Source: Phytoactinopolyspora halophila (lineage in GTDB: Bacteria > Actinomycetota > Actinomycetes > Jiangellales > Jiangellaceae). Taken from it: a DNA stretch of 64,000 nt. Positions 50,529 through 59,119 of the stretch are shown piece by piece; position 1 is the stretch's first letter; the number at the start of each line of letters is the position of its first letter. The translations under genes and the position numbers were made by a program. The DNA is taken from contig NZ_QMIG01000007.1 of assembly GCF_003287285.1 (NCBI RefSeq), positions 1-64,000 on the forward strand. Direction: 5' to 3'. The notes under the pieces were generated by a model that ran no database searches, was not told where the DNA came from, and worked only from the letters and a program-made list of their open reading frames with translations.

Positions 50529-53417
50529 TCAATCGACGAGACCGTGCCGGTGAGCGAGCGCCGCCGCCTCCCCGCGCCCGGACACTCCCAGCTTGGTGAG
50601 GATGTTCGAGACGTGCACGCTCGCCGTCTTCGCGCTGATGTACAGGCCAGCACCGATCTCCCGGTTGCTCCGCCCGGCGGCGATCAATCGGAGCACTTCA
50701 CGTTCCCGCCCGGTCAGTCCATACGTCGTGGACAGGCTCGGAGTGACGCGCTCCGTCGTCGACAGGCCAGCACGGCTGCCCACCTCGGTGATCCACCCCG
50801 CCAGCAGGCCCGATCCGAGCGTCTCCGCCTCGCTTGCCGCAGTGCGCAGGGCGTCCCGCGCCTCGTCCCGCGCACCAGCCGTCACCAACGCGGAGCCCAG
50901 CTGATACCGGGCATACGTCCGCAGATAGGTCGGCCCTTCCGCGGCTTCGAGTGCCGTGAGCGCGGCACGCCAGGCATCGGGATCGTCGCCCGCGAGCTCG
51001 GCATCGACGAGCGCCCGCCACTCGGGCATGGGCGAGCCATCACTCATGGCGGCCGTCGTCGCGCGCACCCAGGCCGCCGGCTCCTCGACCTCCGCGATCG
51101 CGCCAGACCGCCGCTGCGCTCCGAGAACGCTGGCCGCCACGGTAAGCAACGGCAACGCGGCCGTGATGGTACTCCTGGCGTCGTCGAAAACCGACATGAC
51201 ATGGGACCAGGCGGCGTCGTACTCTCCCTTGGCCCAGGCCAGCTCACCCCTCAGCTGCGCGATGTGGCAGCGATATTGCGGGAACGCCGCTTGCTGGTCC
51301 ACGGCGCGGTGCAGCCCGGCAGCAGCATGCTCTGCCGCAGCGATATCGCCTCGCCACAGCGAGAGCCACGCCCGCAATGTGTCGAGATACCGGACGTTCT
51401 TGCTCGGGGGCAACAGTTCCAGCGCACGGGTGATCAGACCCTCCGCGCGATCCCACTCGCCCAGCTGCACCAGTGCCGCCGCGGCGTTGCCGGCCAGCAT
51501 CGAGCCATGGGTACGCCCGCGGCCGATGACCACCGCGCGTTCCTTTCCTTCCTGAGCGACCTCGACGGCTCGCCGGTATTCGCCGATCCCGCCGAGGGCG
51601 TGGGCGAGGTTCACGTGAAAACGCAGCAGCGTATCGGCAGATACGGCCACCAGGGGCCGGGCCCGTTCGAACTCCGCCAGGGACTCGTCCTTGCGGCCCT
51701 GATCCATCCAGATGGTGGCGCGGGTGGTGCGTGCCGATGCGATCAGATGATCGGCCCCGACGACGTGACCGAGACGCTCGGCCTCGTCGACGGCGTCGAG
51801 AGCGTCGCCATACCGCCACTCAAGCGCCAAATTGTTCGACAACCATTCCACGATCGTGGCCCTGGTGAGCGGCTCGGCGCCGGACTGTACCAGCGCCCGG
51901 GCGCGGGTCAGCAGCTCGATGGATCCAGGGAGGTTCAACTTACAGCTCAGCCGGCCGAGCCAGCCGAGCGTCTCACCTGCTCGCACCGGATCGGAACGCT
52001 CGTCACAGCTCTCCACGGCCGCCCTGGCCAGGGCCACGGCCCGGTCGTCTTCGCCCGCCTCGTACGCCTGCATGGACGCCCGCACCATCAGCTCGGGGCG
52101 GCCCGTGCCAGCGATCGATGCGGGATCGTCGACCTGATCCCACAGCTCCAGGGCACGTTCGATCATCGTCTGCGCGCCACCGGTCGCGTTCGCCCGGTCC
52201 AGTTCCTCGGCCGACCGCAGCGACCATCGGAACGCCTGGCCGACGTCATGCGCGAAGTACCAGTGATGTGCGATCTCGGTATCTGCCCGGCTGTCCGGAG
52301 CCAGTTCTGGCTGCTCCTCCAACGTCCGGGCGTAGCACGCGTGCATGCGCGCATGCTCGCCAGGCAACAGATCGGCATGCAGCGCCTCACGCATGAGGGC
52401 ATGCCGGAAGCCGTACCCGCGGCCGTCGACCACCAGCACCCCCGCCGACACGGCCTCCCGCAACGACCGCTCCAGCGCCGGCACGTCCTCGTCCGCGACG
52501 GCCTCGACGAGTTCGTGCCCGACGTGGCTGCTGGCCACGGACATCAGGCGCAGCAGCTTCTGCGTCCGTTCGGTGAGCGGCTCCACCCGCGCGAGCAGGA
52601 CGTCACGCAGGGATGCCGGCATCTGGTGACCGGAATGGTCATCGACGAACGCGAGCTCTTCGACATAGAACGGAACGCCTTCGCTGCGCTCCAGCACCCG
52701 CTCGATCTGCCCGGCCTCGGCATCCTGCCCGGTGATGGCACGTAGCTGATCAGCGACATGAGCGCGCTCGAACCTCGTCACGGCCAGGCGCACGACGCGC
52801 CGATGGCGGTCGAGCTCGGCGACGAACTGGCGTAATGGATGACCGCGCCCGATCTCGTCGTCGCGGTAGGTCATCAGCAGCAGGACCGGGACGGCGATCA
52901 GGCTGCGCACCACGAACCGAAGCATGTCTCGCGTGGCGCCGTCAGCCCATTGCAGGTCCTCGACGATGACGACGAGGGGCTGATCGGCCGCGAGCCGCTC
53001 CAGCAACGACGTGATCACTTCATACAACCGGCCCTGACCGGTGGCTTCACCGGCGACGCCGCCGATCTCGGGAAGCAGTGCGGTGAGCGCGTTCCCGCTC
53101 GGACCGGCGAGCTCCACCAACCGCTCCGTTCCGAAATCGGCCGCCAATCCGCGAACCATTCCCGTGATCGGCGCGAACGCCAGCTCCTCACCGTCCAGGG
53201 CGACCGAATGCCCGCGGATCACCCGTGCACCGGCCGACTCGGCCTCGGTGGCGAGCTCATCGACCAGGCGGGTCTTGCCAATCCCCGCCTCACCGCTGAT
53301 CAGGACGGCTGCCGGCTCACCCGAGCGGGCGTCCTTGAAGACGTCCCGCAGCTGGGCAAGCTCGTGCTCGCGTCCGATGAACGGTGTACGAGCAGTTTCG
53401 ATCCGCACATCACCCAT
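50529..53417 (-). CDS. Large LuxR-family (LAL) transcriptional regulator
   Basis: The 962-residue protein begins close to its AAA-type ATPase domain. Walker A is ISGEAGIGKTRLVDEL near residues 38-53 and Walker B is LVVIVEDLQWAD. A long helical, TPR-like middle follows (about 350-870). The C-terminal LuxR helix-turn-helix is LTGREREVLRLIAAGRSNREIG, ending VHVSNILTKLGVSG. Starts at 53525 and 53438 are also open; 53417 has a GGTGG-like site. LAL regulators activate catabolic or secondary-metabolite genes in response to unknown ligands. No clear target lies beside it. Confidence 0.9.
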   Translation of the reverse strand: MGDVRIETARTPFIGREHELAQLRDVFKDARSGEPAAVLISGEAGIGKTRLVDELATEAESAGARVIRGHSVALDGEELAFAPITGMVRGLAADFGTERLVELAGPSGNALTALLPEIGGVAGEATGQGRLYEVITSLLERLAADQPLVVIVEDLQWADGATRDMLRFVVRSLIAVPVLLLMTYRDDEIGRGHPLRQFVAELDRHRRVVRLAVTRFERAHVADQLRAITGQDAEAGQIERVLERSEGVPFYVEELAFVDDHSGHQMPASLRDVLLARVEPLTERTQKLLRLMSVASSHVGHELVEAVADEDVPALERSLREAVSAGVLVVDGRGYGFRHALMREALHADLLPGEHARMHACYARTLEEQPELAPDSRADTEIAHHWYFAHDVGQAFRWSLRSAEELDRANATGGAQTMIERALELWDQVDDPASIAGTGRPELMVRASMQAYEAGEDDRAVALARAAVESCDERSDPVRAGETLGWLGRLSCKLNLPGSIELLTRARALVQSGAEPLTRATIVEWLSNNLALEWRYGDALDAVDEAERLGHVVGADHLIASARTTRATIWMDQGRKDESLAEFERARPLVAVSADTLLRFHVNLAHALGGIGEYRRAVEVAQEGKERAVVIGRGRTHGSMLAGNAAAALVQLGEWDRAEGLITRALELLPPSKNVRYLDTLRAWLSLWRGDIAAAEHAAAGLHRAVDQQAAFPQYRCHIAQLRGELAWAKGEYDAAWSHVMSVFDDARSTITAALPLLTVAASVLGAQRRSGAIAEVEEPAAWVRATTAAMSDGSPMPEWRALVDAELAGDDPDAWRAALTALEAAEGPTYLRTYARYQLGSALVTAGARDEARDALRTAASEAETLGSGLLAGWITEVGSRAGLSTTERVTPSLSTTYGLTGREREVLRLIAAGRSNREIGAGLYISAKTASVHVSNILTKLGVSGRGEAAALAHRHGLVD

Positions 53418-53538
53418 GATGCCACCGGGCACCGACATCGAACCGGAGTACGAGCTGGTCGAGGAGTCGGTGTGCGAGCTGGCGTGCCGGTCCGCGGGTA
53501 GTTCCGCGACCGGATCCCGGATCATGATGCAGCGCCGC

Positions 53539-53787
53539 TCACGCCGCCCGAGCGCATGAGGTCACCGATCCCAGCGCTTCCGTGTCCTGGCGTTCCTGCG
53601 CGTTGTCACCGCCCTGACGTTCCTGCGCGTCGTCATGACCCGAGTGCTGCCGTGCATCGTCGCTGGCCTCGCTGTCCTGGCGGGCACGCCGTCCGCGAAG
53701 GATCCGGGATACGAGCGCTTCCTGCTGCAACTCCCGGGCGCGCTGACCGTGGATCGCCCGTATCGCGTCCTCGTGAAACATGTTCAT
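53539..53787 (-). CDS. Small hydrophilic protein (82 residues)
   Basis: The ATG at 53787 has AGGAG eight bases upstream. The N-terminal half is a charged helix (FHEDAIRAIHGQRARELQQE, VSRILRGRRARQD). The C-terminal half is polar and repeats QERQ (DDAQERQGGDNAQERQDTEA). Comparable short Arg/Gln-rich proteins occur in many actinobacteria without known function. It lies upstream of the LAL gene on the same strand. Confidence 0.6.
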   Translation of the reverse strand: MNMFHEDAIRAIHGQRARELQQEALVSRILRGRRARQDSEASDDARQHSGHDDAQERQGGDNAQERQDTEALGSVTSCARAA

Positions 53788-53979
53788 GTCCGATCTCCTG
53801 CCTTCTCCTGGTGATGACATCGAGCATCGCCGTAAGGCCGGACCCCCGGCATCGGGCAGCTGCCGCATCTTTGGCTACGGCCGGCACCTTAGATGCCGCA
53901 CGGGAGCTTGGATTTCGCCTAAGGCCCCTCAGAGCCAGCGAGCGCTCTCCAAAGAAATCCCGGATCAGCCACCCGCCGC

Positions 53980-54005
53980 GGCTGTCCACCGATCGGTGGA
54001 CAGCC
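53980..54005. promoter_or_regulatory. 11-bp perfect inverted repeat before the ABC-2 exporter
   Basis: GGCTGTCCACC (53980-53990) faces GGTGGACAGCC (53995-54005) across GATC. It lies 55 bases before the ATPase start in the 272-base divergent region, where an operator for this exporter and two-component unit would be expected. A strong -10 box is not evident. Confidence 0.5.
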
Positions 54006-54059
54006 GATACCACCGGTCGTGGCTACCAGCGGCGACGCGGTTCGAGCAGGCTGGGTCTC

Positions 54060-54908
54060 ATGAACACGACAGCTGCCGTCGACGTACGCGGGCTGCGCAA
54101 GAGCTACGACGGTACGACCGCCGTCGGCGGGATCGACCTGGAGATCGCGCACGGCGAGGTCTTCGCCCTGCTCGGCCCGAACGGTGCGGGCAAGACAACC
54201 ACGGTCGAGATCCTGGAAGGCTATCGCAAACGGGACAGCGGCGAGGTCCACGTCCTCGGGATCGATCCGGGCGATGCCGATCTGCGCTGGCGCGCCCGTA
54301 TCGGTATCGTCCTGCAGAACACCGGGGGACACGACGACCTCAGCGTCGAGGAGGTCATCCGGCACTTCGCCCTCTACTACCCCGATGCCCGAGATCCCGA
54401 CGAGGTCATCGCGGCCGTCGGCCTGGACGGCAAGCGAGATACCCGAGTACGCCAGCTTTCCGGTGGCCAGCGACGCCGTCTCGACGTCGCCCTCGGCATC
54501 CTCGGCCGACCCGAGCTGCTGTTCCTCGACGAGCCCACGACGGGATTCGATCCGGAAGCACGCCGGGAGTTCTGGACACTGATCTCCGCACTGTCCGACG
54601 GGGGGACGACGATCCTGCTCACCACGCACTACCTCGACGAGGCCGAGCGCCTGGCCGATCGGGTCGGCGTCATCGCGGCGGGAGACATCGTCGCCCTCGA
54701 CTCGCCCGCGCGGCTCGGCGGGAGGGAACGCGACCTGGCCACCGTGCGCTGGCTGCACGACGGGAACCCGCAGGAGCGAACGACGGCCGAACCGACGCGG
54801 CTCGTGACCGAACTGGCGGCCGAGTTCGACGGCGAGATCCCCGGCCTGGCCATCGACCGGCCCACCCTCGAAGACACCTACCTGAGGCTCATCGGAGAGA
54901 ACACATGA
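54060..54908 (+). CDS. ABC-2 type transporter ATP-binding protein
   Basis: The 282-residue ATPase has Walker A GPNGAGKTT near residue 41, Q-loop region IGIVLQNTGG, signature LSGGQRRRLD and Walker B LLFLDEPTTGFD. The C-terminal part follows the drug-exporter (DrrA-like) pattern. Its stop overlaps the permease start, and a histidine kinase and response regulator follow. Export of an antibiotic or toxic compound is the usual role of such units; the ligand is not evident. The ribosome binding site is weak (GAGCAGG). Confidence 0.92.
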   Translation: MNTTAAVDVRGLRKSYDGTTAVGGIDLEIAHGEVFALLGPNGAGKTTTVEILEGYRKRDSGEVHVLGIDPGDADLRWRARIGIVLQNTGGHDDLSVEEVIRHFALYYPDARDPDEVIAAVGLDGKRDTRVRQLSGGQRRRLDVALGILGRPELLFLDEPTTGFDPEARREFWTLISALSDGGTTILLTTHYLDEAERLADRVGVIAAGDIVALDSPARLGGRERDLATVRWLHDGNPQERTTAEPTRLVTELAAEFDGEIPGLAIDRPTLEDTYLRLIGENT

Positions 54909-55756
54909 GCGTGACAACCGACCATCCGCATACCGATCCGCACCGGACGGCGCCGCCGTCGGCGCTCCGGGTCGGGCTCGCGCGTACCGTCGTGGAGCTG
55001 AAGCTCTTCTTCCGCGAGAAGGGAGCGGTGGTTTTCAGCTTCCTCCTGCCGATCGCGCTGCTCGGCATCTTCGCCATGGTCTTCAGCAACGGCGAGCTCT
55101 ACGAGGAGGCCGCCAGCGTGGACTTCGTCCAATACATCACCCCGGGGTTGCTCGCCGGTGGGATCATGCTGGTGAGCTTTCAAACGCTAGCCATCGGTAT
55201 CGCCATGGAGCGCGACGACGGCACGCTCAAGCGGCTGCGCGGCACCCCCATGCCGCCACTCGCCTACTTCCTCGGCAAGATCGGCATGGTGCTCGTGGCC
55301 GCCCTGGCTCAAGCTGCCCTCCTGCTCGCCGCGGCGGCCCTGTTCTTCGGCGTCGACCTGCCGACCGGGCCGGAGCGCTGGCTGACGTTCGCCTGGGTGT
55401 TCGCACTCGGTACCACGGCCGGCACCACACTCGGGATCGGGTACTCGTCCGTGCCCAAGTCGGCCAAGAGCGCCGAGGCCATGGTCGTCGGCCCGCTGCT
55501 GGTCCTGCTCTTCCTCTCCGGCGTCTTCCTGGTCTTCACCGAGCTTCCCGAATGGGTACAGACGATAGCGTCGATCTTCCCGGTGAAGTGGATGGCCCAG
55601 GGTATGCGTTCCGCGTTCCTCCCGGACGAATTCGAGCCCATGGAAGCCGCCGGATCGTGGCAACACGGCCCGATCGCGTTGATCCTTGTCGCGTGGATCG
55701 TCGCCGGGCTCATCCTCGCCGTCCAGACATTCCACTGGCAGCGCCGGGACGCCTGA
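54905..55756 (+). CDS. ABC-2 type transporter permease
   Basis: The 283-residue membrane protein has six helices (first near residues 40-60, FSFLLPIALLGIFAMVF; last near 255-275, IALILVAWIVAGLILAV). It has the ABC-2 pattern LKRLRGTPMPPLAYFLGK around residue 105. It works with the ATPase encoded just before. A 21-base gap separates it from the histidine kinase gene. Confidence 0.9.
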   Translation: MSVTTDHPHTDPHRTAPPSALRVGLARTVVELKLFFREKGAVVFSFLLPIALLGIFAMVFSNGELYEEAASVDFVQYITPGLLAGGIMLVSFQTLAIGIAMERDDGTLKRLRGTPMPPLAYFLGKIGMVLVAALAQAALLLAAAALFFGVDLPTGPERWLTFAWVFALGTTAGTTLGIGYSSVPKSAKSAEAMVVGPLLVLLFLSGVFLVFTELPEWVQTIASIFPVKWMAQGMRSAFLPDEFEPMEAAGSWQHGPIALILVAWIVAGLILAVQTFHWQRRDA

Positions 55757-55777
55757 TAGAAGCTAGTCTGAAGCTCG

Positions 55778-57175
55778 ATGACGGTCCCGGGCGGAACGCA
55801 GCCGAGCACTGCCGCCGCGCCAGCACGCCGGCGCTCCTTCATCGCGTCGGCCGCCGACATGCTGGCGCGGCGCTCGGCGACCGACGAGGCGGCAAGCCCG
55901 GCAGCCTTCGGCAGCCTGGCCGCCTACGAGCGCTGGTGGGATCGGATCCTCCCGCTTTGGCACACGCTCTACCTCGGCCTGCTGTCGCTCGCCATCATCA
56001 CCACCGCCCTGGATGGCCGCCTGGATCTGGAACAGCGGTGGACCATCCTGAGCCTGCTCACCGTCATGGCTGCCATATATCTCGCATTGGGGCGATCGCT
56101 CTTCGAACGGCCGGGCGGCGTCCGGGCGGCGATCTACCTGAGCATCACGTGGCTTTCCTTCTACGCGATCATTCTCGTCGGCGATCGGAACACCAGCGCC
56201 TTCTTCATCCTGTTCGCGCTCTTCCCGCAGGTCTGGGCATTCCTGGCGCCCAAAATAGCTGGCGCGACGTCCGTCGCTGTCATCCTCGGAATGGCCGGTG
56301 TCAACATTCACGCCATCGGCTGGACGTGGGGCACCGTCGCCCGGGTCGTACCCCAGGCAGTCATGCAGACCGGGCTCGTCCTGTTGCTCGGCCTGCTCAT
56401 GGTTTCCGTGGTCAATCAGGCCGAGCGACGCGCCACGTTGATCGACGAGCTCGAGGAGACCCGCTCCGAACTCGCCGAAACCGAGCACGCCCGCGGCGTG
56501 CTCGCCGAACGCGAACGGCTGGCGCACGAGATCCACGACACTCTCGCGCAGGGCTTCACCAGCATCCTCACGCTGAGCCAGGCGATCGACGCGTCGCTGG
56601 AGCGCGACCCCGCACGGGCGCGGGAGCAGCTCGCACTCATCGAGCAGACCGCCCGGGACAACCTCGCCGAGACCCGGGCGCTGATCGATGCGCTGGCTCC
56701 CGCAGATCTGCAGGACGCCACACTCACGCAGGCCCTCAGCCGGGTAGCCGACCGGTTCTCGTATCAGACGGGTATAGGCGTCGAGCTCTCCATGGAGGGC
56801 GAGCAGGTCCAGTCCTCCATGCTCGCCGACATCGTCCTTCTCCGGTCCGTCCAGGAGGCGTTGACGAACGTGCGCAAGCACGCGGACGCCCGGCGCGTCG
56901 ACATCGCGCTGTCGCACGTCCCGGGCGACGATCGCCCGGAGCGCGACGTCCCGGACGGTGATGACCCCAACGTCGATGGCATGGTCTCCGTGCGCATCAC
57001 CGACGACGGCCGGGGGTTCGTCCCTGCCGAATCGAGCAACGGCGAGGGTTTCGGGCTACGCGGCATGCGCGCCCGCGTGCAGCAGGCCGGCGGTGAACTC
57101 GACGTGCTCAGCTCGCCAGGTAGGGGAACCACCATCGGGGTTCACCTGCCGATCGCGGCCCGGCCATCCGGGTAG
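55778..57175 (+). CDS. Histidine kinase, NarL/HisKA_3 type
   Basis: The 465-residue protein has about six hydrophobic helices between residues 65 and 215, then a coiled-coil linker. The dimerisation and phospho-acceptor helix is ERLAHEIHDTLAQGFTSI (His near 250) and the ATPase domain has EALTNVRKHADA, DDGRGF and GFGLRGMRAR. An acidic insert (PERDVPDGDDPNVDG) lies before the G box. It presumably senses membrane or drug stress and drives the adjacent response regulator. Confidence 0.92.
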   Translation: MTVPGGTQPSTAAAPARRRSFIASAADMLARRSATDEAASPAAFGSLAAYERWWDRILPLWHTLYLGLLSLAIITTALDGRLDLEQRWTILSLLTVMAAIYLALGRSLFERPGGVRAAIYLSITWLSFYAIILVGDRNTSAFFILFALFPQVWAFLAPKIAGATSVAVILGMAGVNIHAIGWTWGTVARVVPQAVMQTGLVLLLGLLMVSVVNQAERRATLIDELEETRSELAETEHARGVLAERERLAHEIHDTLAQGFTSILTLSQAIDASLERDPARAREQLALIEQTARDNLAETRALIDALAPADLQDATLTQALSRVADRFSYQTGIGVELSMEGEQVQSSMLADIVLLRSVQEALTNVRKHADARRVDIALSHVPGDDRPERDVPDGDDPNVDGMVSVRITDDGRGFVPAESSNGEGFGLRGMRARVQQAGGELDVLSSPGRGTTIGVHLPIAARPSG

Positions 57176-57185
57176 GCTCGCGCCC

Positions 57186-57830
57186 GTGACGGCGCTGCGA
57201 CTCCTTCTCGTCGACGACCATCCCGTCGTCCGGACCGGGCTGGCCGGCATGCTCGCCGCCGAGGACGATCTCGCCGTCGTGGGTGAAGCCGGCGACGGCG
57301 ACGAGGCGGTGACTCTCGTCCGCACGCTGTCGCCCGATGTCGTCCTCATGGACCTGCGGATGCCGGGCATGGACGGCGCTGCGGCCACCGAACGCATCGT
57401 CGGCGAGTTCCCGGGCACCCGCGTCCTGGTGCTGACCACCTACGACACCGATACTGACATCATCCGCGCCGTGGAAGCCGGTGCCACCGGATACCTGCTG
57501 AAGGACACGCCCCGCACGCAGCTGGCCGACGCGGTGCGAGCCGCCGCCAGAGGCGAGACCATCCTCGCTCCACCCGTGGCCGCTCGCCTGGTCAGCCACG
57601 TGCGCGCGCCATCCGAGCCGATCTTGACGAACCGGGAGGTGGAGGTGCTGGCCGCTGTGGCGCGCGGCCTGTCCAACGCTGACGTGGGACGCGACCTGTA
57701 TATCGGTGAGGCCACCGTCAAGACACATCTGCTGCGCATCTTCGCCAAACTCGGCGTCGACGACCGCACCGCCGCCGTCACCAAGGCCTACGGCCTCGGC
57801 ATCCTCCCATCCCCTGGTACTTCCACGTGA
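57186..57830 (+). CDS. Response regulator, NarL/LuxR type
   Basis: The start is GTG at 57186. The 214-residue protein has a receiver domain (DDHPVVRTG at 9-17, phospho-acceptor Asp in VLMDLRMPGMDG near 55, Lys in YLLKDTPR near 106) and a C-terminal LuxR helix-turn-helix (LTNREVEVLAAVARGLSNAD). It lies ten bases after the kinase. The most likely target is the ABC exporter operon itself, perhaps through the inverted repeat at 53980. Confidence 0.93.
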   Translation: MTALRLLLVDDHPVVRTGLAGMLAAEDDLAVVGEAGDGDEAVTLVRTLSPDVVLMDLRMPGMDGAAATERIVGEFPGTRVLVLTTYDTDTDIIRAVEAGATGYLLKDTPRTQLADAVRAAARGETILAPPVAARLVSHVRAPSEPILTNREVEVLAAVARGLSNADVGRDLYIGEATVKTHLLRIFAKLGVDDRTAAVTKAYGLGILPSPGTST

Positions 57831-57938
57831 CGACGCGGGCGGCGCTGGCCGCGAGTGCCAGTGGCAACCGCGCGAGCGCCATCGGCGACCGCGCGAGCGC
57901 TATCGGCAACGGCCGTCCCTCGTGGCAGAATCAGCGCC

Positions 57939-58418
57939 GTGGCAGCGAAACAGAGTGCCGGTGTACTGCTGTTCCGCCGGAACGGTGGGCGTGACGGCGG
58001 GCACGTCGAGGTTCTCCTCGGGCACATGGGCGGGCCGTTCTGGGCGCGCCGGGACGCCGGTGCCTGGTCGGTGATCAAAGGGGAGTACGACCCCGGTGAG
58101 GAACCACTGGATGCCGCCCGACGCGAGTTCGAGGAGGAGCTCGGCCTGCGCGCACCCGACACCGAATACGTCGACCTGGGGCACGTCAAACAGTCCGGCG
58201 GCAAGACCATCACGGTGTGGGCTGCCGAGTCCGACCTCGACCCGGAAACGGTCACGCCGGGCACGTTCGAGCTCGAATGGCCCCGCGGATCCGGGCGCAT
58301 CCAGGAGTTTCCCGAGCTCGACCGCGTCGAGTGGTTCGACGTCGCCACGGCGCATGACAAGATCGTCTCCGGACAGCGTCCCTTCCTCGATCGGCTGCGA
58401 GACCATCTCGGGACATGA
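57939..58418 (+). CDS. NUDIX hydrolase
   Basis: The 159-residue protein starts at GTG 57939 (AAKQSAGVLLFRRN follows). The frame is open upstream to 57855, but that part encodes only a seven-residue low-complexity repeat created by a 21-bp DNA repeat (57863-57883, 57884-57904). The NUDIX box is GEYDPGEEPLDAARREFEEE plus LG (about residues 46-67). The family cleaves nucleoside diphosphates linked to other groups; members of this shape include diadenosine-polyphosphate hydrolases. Its stop overlaps the next start. Confidence 0.9.
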   Translation: MAAKQSAGVLLFRRNGGRDGGHVEVLLGHMGGPFWARRDAGAWSVIKGEYDPGEEPLDAARREFEEELGLRAPDTEYVDLGHVKQSGGKTITVWAAESDLDPETVTPGTFELEWPRGSGRIQEFPELDRVEWFDVATAHDKIVSGQRPFLDRLRDHLGT

Positions 58419-59047
58419 GGATCATCAAGTACACCCACGCCTGCGTCCGCCTCGAACGTGACGGGCGCGTCCTCGTCGTCGACCCCGGTATCTGGAGTGA
58501 GCCACAGGCGCTGCTCGGTGCCGACGCGGTCCTGGTGACACACGAGCACGCCGATCACATCGACCGGCTCCGCCTGGCCGGCGCCGGCGTTCCCGTCTTC
58601 GCTCCCGCCGGCGCCCGGATCCCCGATCTCGACGTCCGGACGATCCACCCCGATGAGGAGTTCACCGCGGCCGGGTTCACCGTCCGCGCCGTCGGCGGGT
58701 GGCACGCCCCGGTGTATGGAGAATCCAGCTGCGTCAACGTGGGCTACCTGGTGGATGGCCTATACCACCCGGGTGATGCCCTTCACGTACCCGACCATCC
58801 CGTCGACACCGTGCTGGTGCCGCTTCAGGCGTCGTGGCTCAAGGCAGCCGAGGCGATCGAGTTCGTTCGTGCCGTCCGCCCGGCGCAAGCGATCGGCATG
58901 CACGAGGGGCAGCTCAACGAGCGCGGGCTCGCAGCCATCAACCGGCACCTCACCACGCACAGCATCGCCGAGTACCACTGGCTCGCCCCTGCTACCCCCG
59001 TTCCACCCCTCCCGGCCCCACCCCCATCCGCTGATCATGAACACTAA
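58415..59047 (+). CDS. MBL-fold metal-dependent hydrolase (UlaG-like)
   Basis: The 210-residue protein has the beta-lactamase-like pattern of the UlaG branch: YTHACVRLERDGRVLVVDPG, VTHEHADHIDRL (HxHxDH near residue 43), and late YHPGDALHVP and GMHEGQLNERG. The substrate is unknown. The C-terminal 20 residues are Pro-rich and end in DHEH, encoded by copy 2 of the 49-bp element, whose TAA (59045-59047) is the stop codon. Its start overlaps the NUDIX stop by four bases. Confidence 0.88.
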   Translation: MRIIKYTHACVRLERDGRVLVVDPGIWSEPQALLGADAVLVTHEHADHIDRLRLAGAGVPVFAPAGARIPDLDVRTIHPDEEFTAAGFTVRAVGGWHAPVYGESSCVNVGYLVDGLYHPGDALHVPDHPVDTVLVPLQASWLKAAEAIEFVRAVRPAQAIGMHEGQLNERGLAAINRHLTTHSIAEYHWLAPATPVPPLPAPPPSADHEH

Positions 59048-59080
59048 GCGACCTATGTAGTCGCTTAGTGTTCATGATCA
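59032..59080. repeat. 49-bp palindromic element, copy 2
   Basis: TGATCATGAACACTAAGCGAC (first 20 bases at 59032-59051) pairs perfectly over 21 bp with 59060-59080 around the loop CTATGTA. The core matches copy 1 when inverted. Ten flanking bases on each side (59022-59031 and 59081-59090) are also complementary, so the full stem is 31 bp. It lies between the convergent metallo-hydrolase and xylB genes. Confidence 0.92.
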
Positions 59081-59119
59081 GCGGATGGGGGTGAGCGGAT
59101 GGGGATGGGGGTTGGGGGA

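Noticed and set aside
50409-52745. Long plus-strand open frame opposite the LAL regulator
   Set aside because: High-GC codon bias leaves the antisense frame open. It lacks family motifs, while the minus strand encodes a complete ATPase-LuxR protein.
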